From: Phycisphaerales bacterium
GTDB taxonomy: Bacteria > Planctomycetota > Phycisphaerae > Phycisphaerales > UBA1924
Reading direction: 5' to 3'
Assembly: GCA_022072615.1 (NCBI GenBank)
Contig: JAJVHS010000047.1
Location: forward strand, 1-64,000
DNA length: 64,000 nucleotides
The notes under the pieces: model-generated
Database searches by the model: none
What the model saw: only the letters and a program-made list of their open reading frames with translations
Told to the model about the DNA's origin: nothing
Part shown: piece after piece, positions 1-8,822 of the stretch
How positions within the stretch are numbered: the stretch's first letter is position 1
How the letters are laid out: each line of letters begins with the position of its first letter
Made by a program: the position numbers and the translations under genes

Positions 1-1938
1 GGCCGGCTGCTCCACCGGCCCGCGGCGCGAGCGGTCGCCGGGCGCCCGGCCCTCTCCACCGTGTCCGCCGGCGGCCTCGGGACCGAGATCCCTGCCCCCG
101 CGCCCGCGGCCCCGGCGGCGTCGGCGACGCCGCCCGCGGCGCTCACCGTCGCCGTTCAGATCACCCGCGGCGGCGCTGGAGGACGCGGAGACGGATTCCT
201 CCTCATCGTCGTTGAGGATGCCGCCGTGCTCGTCGATCTCGATCGGGTGGACCTCTTCCTCTTCACCCGGCTGCTCGGGCTCGGGCTCGTTCGGCGTATG
301 CATCTCCTGGTCGGTGATGGACCAGCCGCCCTCGGCGGCGTCCTTGCGTGACTCGGGCTCCTCCCAGATCTTCAGGTCCTTCGGGCGCCTGGGCTTGGGG
401 AGGTTGGTCAGATCGATGTCCGCGTTCTGATCGTCGTACGCGTAGAACGAAACGCGGTCGGCCGGCAGCGTTTCGCTCACGCGGACCTCGATGCGCTTCC
501 CGCTGTGACGCTCGATCCGGCCGAGGAACTGGCGCTTGGTGCTCAGCAGCTCGCCCGCGACGCGCGGCGGCACCGCCAGCTCGACCTTGTGCACGCGGTC
601 CATGTCGAGGATCGCGGCAAGCTCGCGCAGGGCGTCGGCCGCCACCGATTCGGGGCGCTGCACGAGCCCTCGCCCGCGGCAGGTCGGGCAATCGTGGAAG
701 TGAACCTGCTCGTGGCTGCCGCGCATGCGCTGGCGCGTCATCTCGAGGATGCCGAACTCGCTGATGGGGGTGATCGTGCTGCGGGCCCGGTCGCGCTTGA
801 GCCTCTCACGGAAGCGAGCCTCGATGTCCTTGCGGTGGGAGGCGTGCCGCATGTCGATCAGGTCGTTGATGACGATGCCGCCCAGGTCGCGCAGCCGGAG
901 CTGGCGGCAGATCTCGTCGACGGCCTCGATGTTGGTCCGGTACGCGTTGTCCTCGGCGTCGCGGGCGTCGCGCGACTTGCCGGAGTTGACGTCGATCGCC
1001 ACCAGTGCCTCGGTCTGGTCGATCACCAGCCGGCCGCCGGACGGCAGCGGCACTTCCCTCGCGTTGATGAGCGCGATCTGCTGCTCGATGCCGAAGGCAT
1101 GGAAGATCGGGGCCTTGCCGGGGTAGTGCAGGAGCTTGGTGGACGTGCGGGGAGCGACGATCTTGAGGAACCGGAACGCCCGCTTGAGCGCCAGCTCGTG
1201 GTCGATGATGATCTCGTCGGTGTCCGCGGTGAGCACGTCGCGGAGGCAGCGGACCAGCAGGTCGCTCTCGGAGTACAGCAGCCGCGGCTTGTTGCCCGAG
1301 ACCAGCCGCCGGTCCATGTCCTTCCAGAGCCGCTGGAGATAGGCAAGGTCGCGCTTGAGCTCGGTCTTGGTGCGGTCCATCCCCGCCGTGCGGAGGATGA
1401 AGCCGAAGCCCTCGGGGAGCTCGAGCTGATCGAGGATCTCGCGCATCTTGTGCCGCGTTTCCTCGTCCTCGACCTTGCGCGACACGCCGACGCGGTCCAT
1501 CTGCGGCATCATCACCAGGAAGCGGCCGGGGATCGAGAGGTAGCTCGTCAGCGACGGGCCCTTGGTGCCGACGCCCTCCTTAAGCACCTGCACGACGACC
1601 TCCTGGCCGCGGCGCAGGCAGTGCTGGATCGGCGGACGCTCGCGGCGCGGGGTCTTGTGGCCGACGCGCTCGGTGGTCTCCTCCACGTCCTCGCCGGGAA
1701 AGTAGCGCGGGTGAAGATCCGAGATGTGAAGGAAGCCGTTCTCTTCGACGCCGAAATCGACGAACGCGGCCTGGATGGAAGCCTCGACGTTCGAGACGCG
1801 GCCGAGGTAGATGTTCCCGACGCGGGAAGCGGTGGCGAAGCGCTCGGTGTGGAGCTCCTCGAGCTTGCCGTCTTCAACGACGGCCACGCGGCATTCCTCG
1901 CCGGGAACGTAGTTGATCACCATCTGGTTGTGGGGCAT
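1..1938 (-). CDS. rng: Ribonuclease E/G family endoribonuclease (3' end outside window)
   Basis: Endoribonuclease for rRNA processing and mRNA turnover, cytoplasmic. The frame stays open for 646 codons to the left edge, so the C-terminus is missing. The protein starts MPHNQMVINYVPGEECRVAV; an AAAGGA Shine-Dalgarno sits about 7 bases upstream of the ATG. An S1-like RNA-binding segment occupies roughly residues 35-130 (KVGNIYLGRV-type beginning, HPRYFPGED insertion). The catalytic DNase-I-like region carries AIDVNSGKS with D316 and N318, and INDLIDM with D359/D362, matching the two metal-binding Asp of RNase E/G. CPTCRGRG (C417, C420) is the Zn-link motif. After about residue 530 the sequence becomes acidic, then Arg/Gly-rich (RRRRRGRGRG), as in RNase E tails, so it may be rne rather than rng. 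Nothing in the visible tail identifies degradosome partners. Confidence 0.93.
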   Translation of the reverse strand, partial: MPHNQMVINYVPGEECRVAVVEDGKLEELHTERFATASRVGNIYLGRVSNVEASIQAAFVDFGVEENGFLHISDLHPRYFPGEDVEETTERVGHKTPRRERPPIQHCLRRGQEVVVQVLKEGVGTKGPSLTSYLSIPGRFLVMMPQMDRVGVSRKVEDEETRHKMREILDQLELPEGFGFILRTAGMDRTKTELKRDLAYLQRLWKDMDRRLVSGNKPRLLYSESDLLVRCLRDVLTADTDEIIIDHELALKRAFRFLKIVAPRTSTKLLHYPGKAPIFHAFGIEQQIALINAREVPLPSGGRLVIDQTEALVAIDVNSGKSRDARDAEDNAYRTNIEAVDEICRQLRLRDLGGIVINDLIDMRHASHRKDIEARFRERLKRDRARSTITPISEFGILEMTRQRMRGSHEQVHFHDCPTCRGRGLVQRPESVAADALRELAAILDMDRVHKVELAVPPRVAGELLSTKRQFLGRIERHSGKRIEVRVSETLPADRVSFYAYDDQNADIDLTNLPKPRRPKDLKIWEEPESRKDAAEGGWSITDQEMHTPNEPEPEQPGEEEEVHPIEIDEHGGILNDDEEESVSASSSAAAGDLNGDGERRGRRRRRRRGRGRGGRDLGPEAAGGHGGEGRAPGDRSRRGPVEQPA

Positions 1939-2279
1939 GAAACGTCCTTTCCTGGACGCCCGCCGCCGTGGCCCGATCTGGACCGGAGAACCCCCTCGAC
2001 CTCCGCGGCCTTCGCCGGCGCTGATGCGCCCGGCGCGACCGCTCCCGAATACCGCGAGCCGTCCGTGGGAGCCGGTTCAGTGAACCGGGCCGGACGCCGC
2101 CCGCGACTTCTCGACGCTCTGGAGTGACGCGGCCGACGCGGAACGCATCTCGCGGGGGCCGTTTCGCTCAACACGAGCGGAGGACTGTTGAACTCTCCGG
2201 CCCCGGGCCCGGCGAGGGCACGAGACCGATATGCTGTTTCCCTTGCACCTTCGCTCGCTGGGCGGCGTCCCACGCGGGA
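1939..2279. other. Non-coding gap between ptsI and the RNase gene
   Basis: About 340 bases with no convincing gene. Both neighbours run on the minus strand, so this should hold the 3' end of the ptsI transcript and the promoter/leader of the RNase E/G gene. I see the RNase ribosome binding site next to its start but no clear -35/-10 pair and no terminator with a T-run. Long RNase E leaders are autoregulatory in enterobacteria; whether this one is cannot be told. Confidence 0.5.
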
Positions 2280-4124
2280 TCACTCACCGGCACGATCGTC
2301 GAAGGCCTCGGGGACGATCTTGCGTGCACAATCCCTCAGGTACGAGGAAACCTGCACGTCCGAATCAAGCGAGATCACCTTTCGGGCAATCCGCTCGCAC
2401 TGAGAAACACTGACGCTCCGGATCATCCGCTTGAGGTGCGGGATGGCCGAACTGGTCATCGAAAGGGTACGCAAGCCCAGGCCGATGAGCAAAAGGGCGT
2501 ATTCGAGGTCCGACGCCGACTCGCCGCAGCACGAAACCGGGATGTTCCGCCGCCGGGCCGCACGCACCGTGTCGCGGATCAGCCGGATCACCGCGGGGTG
2601 CGCAGGGTTGTAATAACTCGCCACGCGCTCGTTGGTCCGGTCCACCGCGAGCGTGTACTGGACGAGGTCGTTGGTCCCGATCGAGAAGAAATCGACCTCC
2701 TGAGCAAAGGCGTCGGCCATCAGCGCCGCCGAAGGCACCTCGACCATCATCCCGACCTTGATCTCGCGATCGAAGGGGATCGCCTCCTCCTCGAGGTCCT
2801 CCATGACGTCGTTCACCAGGTACTTGGCCTGGCGGAACTCCGCGGTGGAGGTCACCAGCGGGAACATAAGCTTGACCGGGCCCAGGGCGCTGGCCCGCAG
2901 GATGGCCCGCAGTTGCGTCTTGAACATCGGCTGGCGCCGGAGGCAGTAGCGGATCGAACGCAGCCCCAGGAACGGGTTGCGCTCCGGGATCTCCTCGCGG
3001 GCCTGCGTGTACTTGTCGGCGCCCAGGTCGAGCGTGCGGATTGTCAGCGGCATGCCGTCGAGCAGCTCGACGCACCGCCGGTAGGCCTGGAACTGCTCGC
3101 GTTCGGTCGGCTCGTGGTCGCTGGTCAGGTAGAGGAACTCCGTCCTGTACAACCCGATGCCGTCCCCGCCCATCTCCTTCACCTTGGCGACCTCGTCGGG
3201 AAACTCGATGTTGCCGAGGATCTCGATCTTGGCGCCGTCGAGCGTGACCGACGGCTGACCCGCGAGCTCGCTCAGGGAGAGCTTGTAGACGCGCGCCTGC
3301 TCGGTGTAGCCCCGGTACTGCTCGAGCTGCTCGCTGTCGGGGTTGACGATCACGACGCCGCGTTCGCCGTCGAGGATGACCACCGACCCGTCCACGCACG
3401 CCGCCGTCGCCTGCTGGCAGCCGACGACCGCCGGGATCCCAAGCGCCCGGGCGACGATCGCCGTGTGCCCGGTCCGGCCGCCCAGATCCGTCGCGAATGC
3501 CTTGATCTTCTTGCGGTCAAAGCCCGCGGCCTGGGAAGGGGTGAGATCCCGCGCCACGATCACCGTGTTCTCGCCCGCCAGCTTCACCCGCTGGCCCGTA
3601 TCCCCGATGAGCTGGCGGAGCAGCCGGATCGACAGGTCGTCGATGTCGTTCACCTTGGTCGTGAACGCGGAGTTCGACATGCTGCGGAAACGAGCCGCCA
3701 GGTCCGACATCGTCTGGTAGACGGCGTACTCCGCGGTTACCAGGTCGTTCTCGATCATCCGCCGGATCGGCCCGGTGACGGACTTGTCTTTCAGCAGGCC
3801 CTGGTGGACCGCGAAGATCTCGGCGGTCTCCTCCCCCATCTCCTTGGCGGCCTGCTTGCGGAACTCGGCGAGCTCCTCGATCGACGCCTTGAGCGCCTGG
3901 TCGAACTTGAGCAGCTCGGCCTTCACGTGGTCGGGCGTGATCGACCGGCGGTGAACCTTGCCGAGTCCCGAATCAAGCACGATCGCCCGGCCGATCACAA
4001 TCCCCGGCGAAACGCCCAGGCCCTTGAGCGTCCGCGGCGGCTCGGCCGGATCGGGGATCGGAAATTTGCCGCCCGCCAGAGATGCGGCGACCGCGTCGCT
4101 CGAGTTGGAACGCTTGTGTGCCAA
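2280..4124 (-). CDS. ptsI: PTS enzyme I, phosphoenolpyruvate-protein phosphotransferase
   Basis: First phosphotransfer protein of the PTS: takes phosphate from PEP onto its own His and passes it to HPr, in the cytoplasm. The EI N-domain begins at TLKGLGVSPGIVIGRA; the phospho-His motif is GGRTGHTAI (His at nt 3465-3467). The PEP-binding TIM barrel has GLYRTEFLYL, NPFLGLRSIRYCL, FFSIGTNDLVQYTLAVDR and the catalytic Cys in SCCGESASD (nt 2526-2528). The open frame extends up to an ATG at 4271, but that codon lies inside the terminator hairpin of the upstream epimerase gene, so I choose the TTG at 4122-4124. This gives 614 residues, about 30 more than the family norm at the N-terminus. A TATACT -10-like box (4133-4138, minus) sits 8 bases before this TTG and no Shine-Dalgarno is visible. 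No HPr or EII gene is adjacent, so a regulatory PTS role is possible. Confidence 0.9.
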   Translation of the reverse strand: MAHKRSNSSDAVAASLAGGKFPIPDPAEPPRTLKGLGVSPGIVIGRAIVLDSGLGKVHRRSITPDHVKAELLKFDQALKASIEELAEFRKQAAKEMGEETAEIFAVHQGLLKDKSVTGPIRRMIENDLVTAEYAVYQTMSDLAARFRSMSNSAFTTKVNDIDDLSIRLLRQLIGDTGQRVKLAGENTVIVARDLTPSQAAGFDRKKIKAFATDLGGRTGHTAIVARALGIPAVVGCQQATAACVDGSVVILDGERGVVIVNPDSEQLEQYRGYTEQARVYKLSLSELAGQPSVTLDGAKIEILGNIEFPDEVAKVKEMGGDGIGLYRTEFLYLTSDHEPTEREQFQAYRRCVELLDGMPLTIRTLDLGADKYTQAREEIPERNPFLGLRSIRYCLRRQPMFKTQLRAILRASALGPVKLMFPLVTSTAEFRQAKYLVNDVMEDLEEEAIPFDREIKVGMMVEVPSAALMADAFAQEVDFFSIGTNDLVQYTLAVDRTNERVASYYNPAHPAVIRLIRDTVRAARRRNIPVSCCGESASDLEYALLLIGLGLRTLSMTSSAIPHLKRMIRSVSVSQCERIARKVISLDSDVQVSSYLRDCARKIVPEAFDDRAGE

Positions 4125-4249
4125 GGCAGCCGAGTATAGAGGAACGAACAGCCACCAGCGGGAACCTGGCAGGGTCGTCGGTGCGGGCTCCCGAAAGGTC
4201 CACCCCTTCGCCAAGCCACACGCTCGGATGGCCGTCCTTCCGTCCCCGC

Positions 4250-4284
4250 AAAAAGGAAAACGGCGCACCACGGCCGGTGCGCCG
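4250..4284 (-). terminator. Rho-independent terminator after the epimerase gene
   Basis: On the minus strand CGGCGCACC (4276-4284 side) pairs with GGTGCGCCG (4261-4269 side) around a 6-base loop, a perfect 9-bp GC-rich stem, followed by TTTTCCTTTTT. It starts about 33 bases past the epimerase stop codon. It also separates the epimerase transcript from ptsI downstream and rules out the most upstream ptsI start. Confidence 0.9.
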
Positions 4285-4316
4285 TCGCGATCAATCTGAT
4301 ATCGATCCCGGGCCGG

Positions 4317-5597
4317 TTACTTCTTTTCCCTCCAGGCCTTGATGATCTCCTGCTCGCGTTCGGGCGAGAGGGCCATCGACCCCGGCTCGCCCGGGCCGGG
4401 CGGGACGAGCCGCTTGCGCATGTCCTCCGACACGGAGTTCAGCCAGTCGAGGGTCGCCTTGGCGGTGTCGCTGCACGGGCGGAACTTGAGCCCGTGCTTG
4501 ACCGCCTTGGCCACGCTCACGCGGTGGAAGCCCGCGGTCTCGCCCGTGGGCGGGATATAGAGCGGGTACGCCGCGAAGAGCGCCTCGGTCGGCACGCCCT
4601 GCGTGGCCAGGAAGTCCGCCGGGATCCACGTGAACGTGGTCGAGGCGCCGACGCCGTCGCGCGTGCCCTCGCAGAAGGCCTTCATCGTGAGCTCCTTGTC
4701 GGGCCCGGTGGCGTTGAAGGCCCCCATCGTCTTGTTCTCGATGAGGTGGATGCAGAACTCGGCGAGATCGCGGACGTCGATCAGCTGGATCGGGTCCGAC
4801 GGGTCGCCGGGGACCACCATGTCCCCGCCCTTGCTGATGCGTGCCGGCCAGAAGGTGTACCGCCGGGTGTTGTCCCGCGGGCCGACGATGAAGCCCGGAC
4901 GCACGAGCGTCGTCTTGCCCGGGCAGGCCTGTTCAACGGCCTGCTCGCACAGCACCTTGCCGCCGCCGTAGTTCTCGAACTGAGCCCCAAAGTCCTCGGT
5001 GGTCGGGTCGGCGAGCGTCGCGAGCTCCGCCGATTCGTCGGCGCCGGCCCGGGAGTTGCTCTTGTAAACCGAGATGGTGGAGATGAACAGGTACTGGCCG
5101 ACGTTGGGGCTCAGCAGTTCGGCCGAGGCCTTGGCCATGCGGGGGAAGAACGCCGAGGTATCGATGACCGCGTCCCACTTCTTGCCCTCGAGCTGAGTCA
5201 GCCCCTTGGGGCTGTCCGCGTTCTTCTCGCGCGGCTGCCCGGGGGGAGCCATGCGCGGATCGTCCTTCCAGTCATCGGCGGTCTTGTTGGGGTCGCGGTT
5301 GCCGTAGAGCACCTCGACGCCGTCGGGGACGACGCTCGGCCGCCCGCCTTCTTTGCGCAGGGTTTCCATCCGGCCGCGGTTGAACAGGGTGACCTTGTGG
5401 CCCTTGGCAAGGGCCGCTTCCATGCAGGCCGGGCCGACAAAGCCCGTGCCCCCGAGAATAAGGATCGAAAGCGGAGCCCGGCGGCCCGCCGGGGTGCCCG
5501 CGGCCTTCGCGAGCGCGGCGGCGCCGCCCATGGCGAGCGCGCCCGCGGAGAGTGCGGAAGCTTGAAGGAACGATCGGCGTGTGTGGTGCATGTGCAT
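4317..5597 (-). CDS. Tat-exported NAD-dependent epimerase/dehydratase family protein
   Basis: Short-chain NAD(P)-binding protein of the extended SDR type, 426 residues, probably periplasmic. The start MHMHHTRRSFLQAS is chosen because it gives a proper Tat signal: RRSFLQ followed by an Ala/Gly-rich hydrophobic stretch to about residue 35. The upstream in-frame extension adds nothing recognisable. Rossmann motif ILGGTGFVG follows directly, then FNRGR. The catalytic YxxxK is seen in NYGGGKVLCE, and RPGFIVGPRD is the usual substrate-side segment. Planctomycetes carry many Tat-exported redox and sugar-modifying proteins of this type; the substrate is unknown. Its own terminator follows (4250-4284), so it is the last gene of its transcript; upstream lies the divergent transporter at 5885. 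Confidence 0.82.
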   Translation of the reverse strand: MHMHHTRRSFLQASALSAGALAMGGAAALAKAAGTPAGRRAPLSILILGGTGFVGPACMEAALAKGHKVTLFNRGRMETLRKEGGRPSVVPDGVEVLYGNRDPNKTADDWKDDPRMAPPGQPREKNADSPKGLTQLEGKKWDAVIDTSAFFPRMAKASAELLSPNVGQYLFISTISVYKSNSRAGADESAELATLADPTTEDFGAQFENYGGGKVLCEQAVEQACPGKTTLVRPGFIVGPRDNTRRYTFWPARISKGGDMVVPGDPSDPIQLIDVRDLAEFCIHLIENKTMGAFNATGPDKELTMKAFCEGTRDGVGASTTFTWIPADFLATQGVPTEALFAAYPLYIPPTGETAGFHRVSVAKAVKHGLKFRPCSDTAKATLDWLNSVSEDMRKRLVPPGPGEPGSMALSPEREQEIIKAWREKK

Positions 5598-5884
5598 TCC
5601 AGTTCTGGCGACCGCCCCGGGTTCCCACACCGGCGACCGGTCGATGATCCAACATTAGTACGATTCGAACGATGCGGCCGACCCGCCGCCCGGCAACAAG
5701 TCCCGGCCGACCGCGCAGCAGCGAACACCGGGCATCCAACCGTTCCACCCGCTGATGCGCCGAGCGGTGGAACCCGTCACCATCATTCGCACAATGTCCG
5801 GCGCGGACGGTTTCTCTATACTCGCTGGCCCGTCGCTGGTTCCCGGCCGCACGACCTCCCGTCCCATCCGACCCGAGCACCGAG

Positions 5885-7270
5885 ATGCACGAGCCTTCCA
5901 AAGACTCGCTCCCGCCGGCCGCACAACCTTCCCCACTGGCGGCTTCCACGGAGGCCCAGCCGTCGCTGGTCCGGCGCATCATCCCCGTCGACCGCGGCGA
6001 ATGGCGGGCGGTCATCCTCTCGGCACTGTACTTCTTCTTCATCCTGCTGAGCTACTACCTGCTCCGGCCCGTCCGCGAGGTGATGGCGATCAAGCGGGGG
6101 TACGACGACCTGCCGTGGCTGATGACCGGCACGCTGGTCGCGATGGCGGGCGCAAACCCCTTGTTCTCGTGGCTGGTGGCGCGGTACCCCCGCCGCATCT
6201 TCATCCCGGCAACCTACCGCTTCTTCGCGTTCAACATGCTCGTCTTCCTGGGGCTGTTCTACGCCCGCAAGGTCGTCACGCTCCCCGAGAACTGGGAAGT
6301 CTGGCTGGGGTACGCGTTCTACATCTGGCTGAGCGTCTTCAACCTGTTCGTCGTGTCGGTGTTCTGGGGATTCTCCGCCGACATCTACAGGCGCGAGCAG
6401 GCGATCCGCCTCTTCGGGCTGATCGCGATCGGCGGCACCATCGGCGCGATCTCCGGCGCGACAATCACCGGGTGGTTCGTCAAGTCGCTCGAGGTCCCGA
6501 TCCCGGTCATGCTCGCGATCGCGATCCTCCCCCTGGAACTCGCCGTGCAGTGCGTCAAGGCCTTGCTTCGCTGGCAGGCACGCGAGGGCGCGGCCGCAGG
6601 CCCCGGCGGTGCGGTCGCGCCGCGCGAACCGGGCCCGGGCATGTGGAAAGGGCTCGAACTGCTCGGGCGCTCCAGCTACCTCATGCTGATCGCGCTCTAC
6701 ATGCTGCTGTTCACCATCAGCTCGACGTTCCTCTACATGGAACAGGCGCGGATCGTCGCGGAGACCTTCGCGTCCGACGCGGACCGCACCGCCGCGTTCG
6801 CCAGGATCGACACGTGGACCAACGTCCTGACGCTGACCACGCAGTTCTTCCTGACCGGGCAGGCGATGCGGCTGCTGGGCGTCGGGGGCACGCTGTGCAT
6901 GCTGCCGGTCGTGACGATCGCGGGCTTCGCGGCGCTGTGGTACAACCCCACCTTCGCGGTGCTGCAGTGGTTCCAGGTGTTCCGCCGCGGCCTCCATTAC
7001 GCCGTCGACCGGCCGGCTCGCGAGACGCTGTACACGGTGCTCGGCTCCGACGAGAAATACAAGAGCAAGAGCTTCATCGACACGTTCGTGTACCGAGCCG
7101 GCGACATGATCGGCGGCTGGACACCCAAGTGGGTCGCGCCGCTGGGCATCGCAGTCCCCTGGCTCGCGATCCCCGTCGGGGCGATGTGGCTGACGGTGGC
7201 GGTCGTGCTCGGCATCAAGCAGCGGCAGAAGGCTCGCCTCGCCAAGGGCCAGGCCGCGGCGATCACGTAA
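5885..7270 (+). CDS. NTP/NDP-exchange-transporter-like (Npt1/Npt2) MFS-type membrane protein
   Basis: Integral membrane protein of 461 residues with about 11-12 hydrophobic segments, starting near residue 40 (AVILSALYFFFILLSYYLLRPVREV). The LLRPVREVMAIKRGYDDLPWL stretch and the LF..EQAIRLFGLIAIGGTIGAI segment resemble the Npt1/Npt2 (ADP/ATP translocase, TLC) group that free-living planctomycetes and Bacteroidetes also carry. In obligate intracellular bacteria this family imports ATP; in free-living relatives the substrate is undefined. The loop around residues 235-260 is Gly/Ala-rich. It stands alone, divergent from the epimerase and convergent with the small lipoprotein, whose stop lies 6 bases past its own. 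Confidence 0.75.
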   Translation: MHEPSKDSLPPAAQPSPLAASTEAQPSLVRRIIPVDRGEWRAVILSALYFFFILLSYYLLRPVREVMAIKRGYDDLPWLMTGTLVAMAGANPLFSWLVARYPRRIFIPATYRFFAFNMLVFLGLFYARKVVTLPENWEVWLGYAFYIWLSVFNLFVVSVFWGFSADIYRREQAIRLFGLIAIGGTIGAISGATITGWFVKSLEVPIPVMLAIAILPLELAVQCVKALLRWQAREGAAAGPGGAVAPREPGPGMWKGLELLGRSSYLMLIALYMLLFTISSTFLYMEQARIVAETFASDADRTAAFARIDTWTNVLTLTTQFFLTGQAMRLLGVGGTLCMLPVVTIAGFAALWYNPTFAVLQWFQVFRRGLHYAVDRPARETLYTVLGSDEKYKSKSFIDTFVYRAGDMIGGWTPKWVAPLGIAVPWLAIPVGAMWLTVAVVLGIKQRQKARLAKGQAAAIT

Positions 7271-7276
7271 CGGGAA

Positions 7277-7588
7277 TCAGATCCCCGACTTGCCCTTGTT
7301 GATCACCTTGCCGTCGCGGAAGGTGACGCTGATCTCGCCGCCGTCCTTGGACTTCCAGACGTAGGTCTTGTCCTTCCCGCCGCCCTTGGACCCGCTCATC
7401 AGGCCGTCGGCGCCGATCGAGACTCCCCCGACGTCGAGCTCCTCGCCCGAGCCGCCGAGCATCGTCTCCACCTCGCTCTGGCTCATGCCGGTGTTGATCG
7501 ATTTGTACGAGTCCGCCGTCACCTTCTCTTCACAGCCCACCAGGAGAGCCAGGGACGCGGCCATCACGAGGAGCGAGCGGTTGATCAT
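7277..7588 (-). CDS. Small lipoprotein, SmpA/BamE-like
   Basis: A 103-residue lipoprotein. The start MINRSLLVMAASLALLVGCEEK places a signal-peptidase-II lipobox LVGC with the lipid Cys at residue 19. The mature part SYKSINTGMSQSEVETMLGG has the layout of the SmpA/OmlA (BamE) domain: a helix with a G-M-(S/T)-x-x-E-V motif and GG, then a two-stranded sheet (KTYVWKSKDGGEISVTFRDGKV). BamE helps outer-membrane protein assembly, but many small lipoproteins share this fold without that role. The longer open frame to 7774 is not used; it runs through a 7-bp repeat. Confidence 0.72.
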   Translation of the reverse strand: MINRSLLVMAASLALLVGCEEKVTADSYKSINTGMSQSEVETMLGGSGEELDVGGVSIGADGLMSGSKGGGKDKTYVWKSKDGGEISVTFRDGKVINKGKSGI

Positions 7589-7609
7589 GACGCCCAGCAT
7601 ACCAGAAGA

Positions 7610-7644
7610 AGGCAGTGGGCAGTAGGCAATAGGAATGTGGCAGG
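7610..7644. repeat. Degenerate 7-bp tandem repeat
   Basis: Consecutive heptamers AGGCAGT, GGGCAGT, AGGCAAT (7610-7630), then weaker AGGAATG and TGGCAGG. Located between the small lipoprotein and the prepilin-like gene, outside both. The same RGGCANT consensus recurs at 8705-8732 on the other side of that gene. Confidence 0.7.
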
Positions 7645-7806
7645 TGGCGGCGGTCAGCGGGCCGCCGCCGAACGCGGGGTCTGCCCGCGCCGCATGCACT
7701 CGGAATCGCCGCGGCGACGGGAACAACCGGGCCCTGCCGACCGTTCTCTCTTGCATGATCCCTCGTGCGGGCATGATGTCTCATGGGGCATGATGGAGCA
7801 TGACAC

Positions 7807-8691
7807 ATGCATGGTTCTTCCCGTCGTCGCCGGGCATTCACGATGCTCGAGCTCGCCGTTGTTCTGATCCTGGCGGCGGTCGCTGCCGTCCTGCTGCTGC
7901 CCGCCCTGGGCAGGACGAAATGTGGGGCCCGGGGGATGAAGGATGCTTCCCAGATCCGCGGCGTCATGCAAGGCCTGGTCGTCTGGGCCCAGAACAACAA
8001 GGACAGCTACCCCCTGCCCTCGGCGCTTGATCTCGACAATACGACGACCAGCGAACAGGGCCGGGCCAAGGACCACACCGCCAACATCCTCTCGCTACTG
8101 ATCTACAACGGATTCGTGCCCGTGGACCTGCTCGTGAGCCCGGCAGAGGCCAACCCCAACATCGAACCCTTCGCGAACTACCAGTTCGGAAACCCCCAGG
8201 CGGCCGCCGACCCGAGCAAGGCGCTTTGGGACCCGGCGTTCAGCGTCGATTTCATCAAAGGAAAGGGCGGGACGAGTTACGCCCACCTCCAGCCGACGAC
8301 GCCACGCGTCGACACGCTGTGGAAGCCCACATTCAACGCGTCAGAAGCCGTGCTCGGCAACCGCGGGCCGCAGGTCACCGCCGTGCAGGCCACCGAGACC
8401 GACGTCACGGTCACCGTCGCCAACCCCGATTCCGTCACGAACCTCATCCACGGCTCGCGGACGTCCTGGGAGGGCCACATCGGCTTCAACGACAACCACG
8501 TGGATTCGCTGATGACGCTGGACTGGAACACCATGCAGCCCAAGCCGACGTACCTGAGCACCTCAGGCAAGCGGCTCGTTGACGTCGCCTTCTTTGACGA
8601 GCCCGACGACGCCGAAGGCACGAACAGCTTCCTTGGCATTTTCACGACCGCTGGCGAGCAGCCCCAGGACTGGACCGCGATCTGGGATTGA
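7807..8691 (+). CDS. Prepilin-like exported protein with type IV pilin N-terminus
   Basis: A 294-residue protein with the class III signal of type IV pilins and type II secretion pseudopilins: a basic leader MHGSSRRRRA, then FTMLELAVVLILAAVAAVLLLPAL with Glu at position +5 after the predicted prepilin-peptidase cut. The rest (residues 40-294) has the MKDASQIRGVMQGLVVWAQNNKDSYPLP segment typical of the stand-alone prepilin-like proteins that planctomycetes carry in large numbers, and ends in an extended globular domain without a recognisable catalytic motif. No pilus assembly gene is nearby. It is the only gene between two blocks of heptamer repeats. Confidence 0.78.
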   Translation: MHGSSRRRRAFTMLELAVVLILAAVAAVLLLPALGRTKCGARGMKDASQIRGVMQGLVVWAQNNKDSYPLPSALDLDNTTTSEQGRAKDHTANILSLLIYNGFVPVDLLVSPAEANPNIEPFANYQFGNPQAAADPSKALWDPAFSVDFIKGKGGTSYAHLQPTTPRVDTLWKPTFNASEAVLGNRGPQVTAVQATETDVTVTVANPDSVTNLIHGSRTSWEGHIGFNDNHVDSLMTLDWNTMQPKPTYLSTSGKRLVDVAFFDEPDDAEGTNSFLGIFTTAGEQPQDWTAIWD

Positions 8692-8704
8692 GGTGAGAAC
8701 AAGA

Positions 8705-8732
8705 AGGCACTGGGGACTGGGCACGAGGCACA
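8705..8732. repeat. Degenerate 7-bp tandem repeat, second copy
   Basis: Four in-register heptamers AGGCACT, GGGGACT, GGGCACG, AGGCACA, starting 14 bases after the prepilin-like stop codon. Same consensus and period as the block at 7610-7644, on the same strand. Confidence 0.75.
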
Positions 8733-8822
8733 GGTGAAAAAGCAGAAAGGCGGTACGGATTGCAGTCCTCCGCGGGCTGTCGGTGCGCGCGGGCTCGCGG
8801 TTGAAGCGCTTGTGAACCCTGC

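Noticed and set aside
505-2127. 540-codon plus-strand open frame opposite the RNase E/G gene
   Set aside because: Complement of a clear gene; sequence is His/Arg/Leu/Asp low complexity typical of antisense GC-rich frames.
2124-4139. 671-codon plus-strand open frame opposite ptsI
   Set aside because: Antisense of intact EI motifs; no domain recognisable.
4125-4271. Upstream extension of PTS enzyme I to the ATG at 4271
   Set aside because: Begins inside a strong terminator hairpin and is not similar to EI N-termini.
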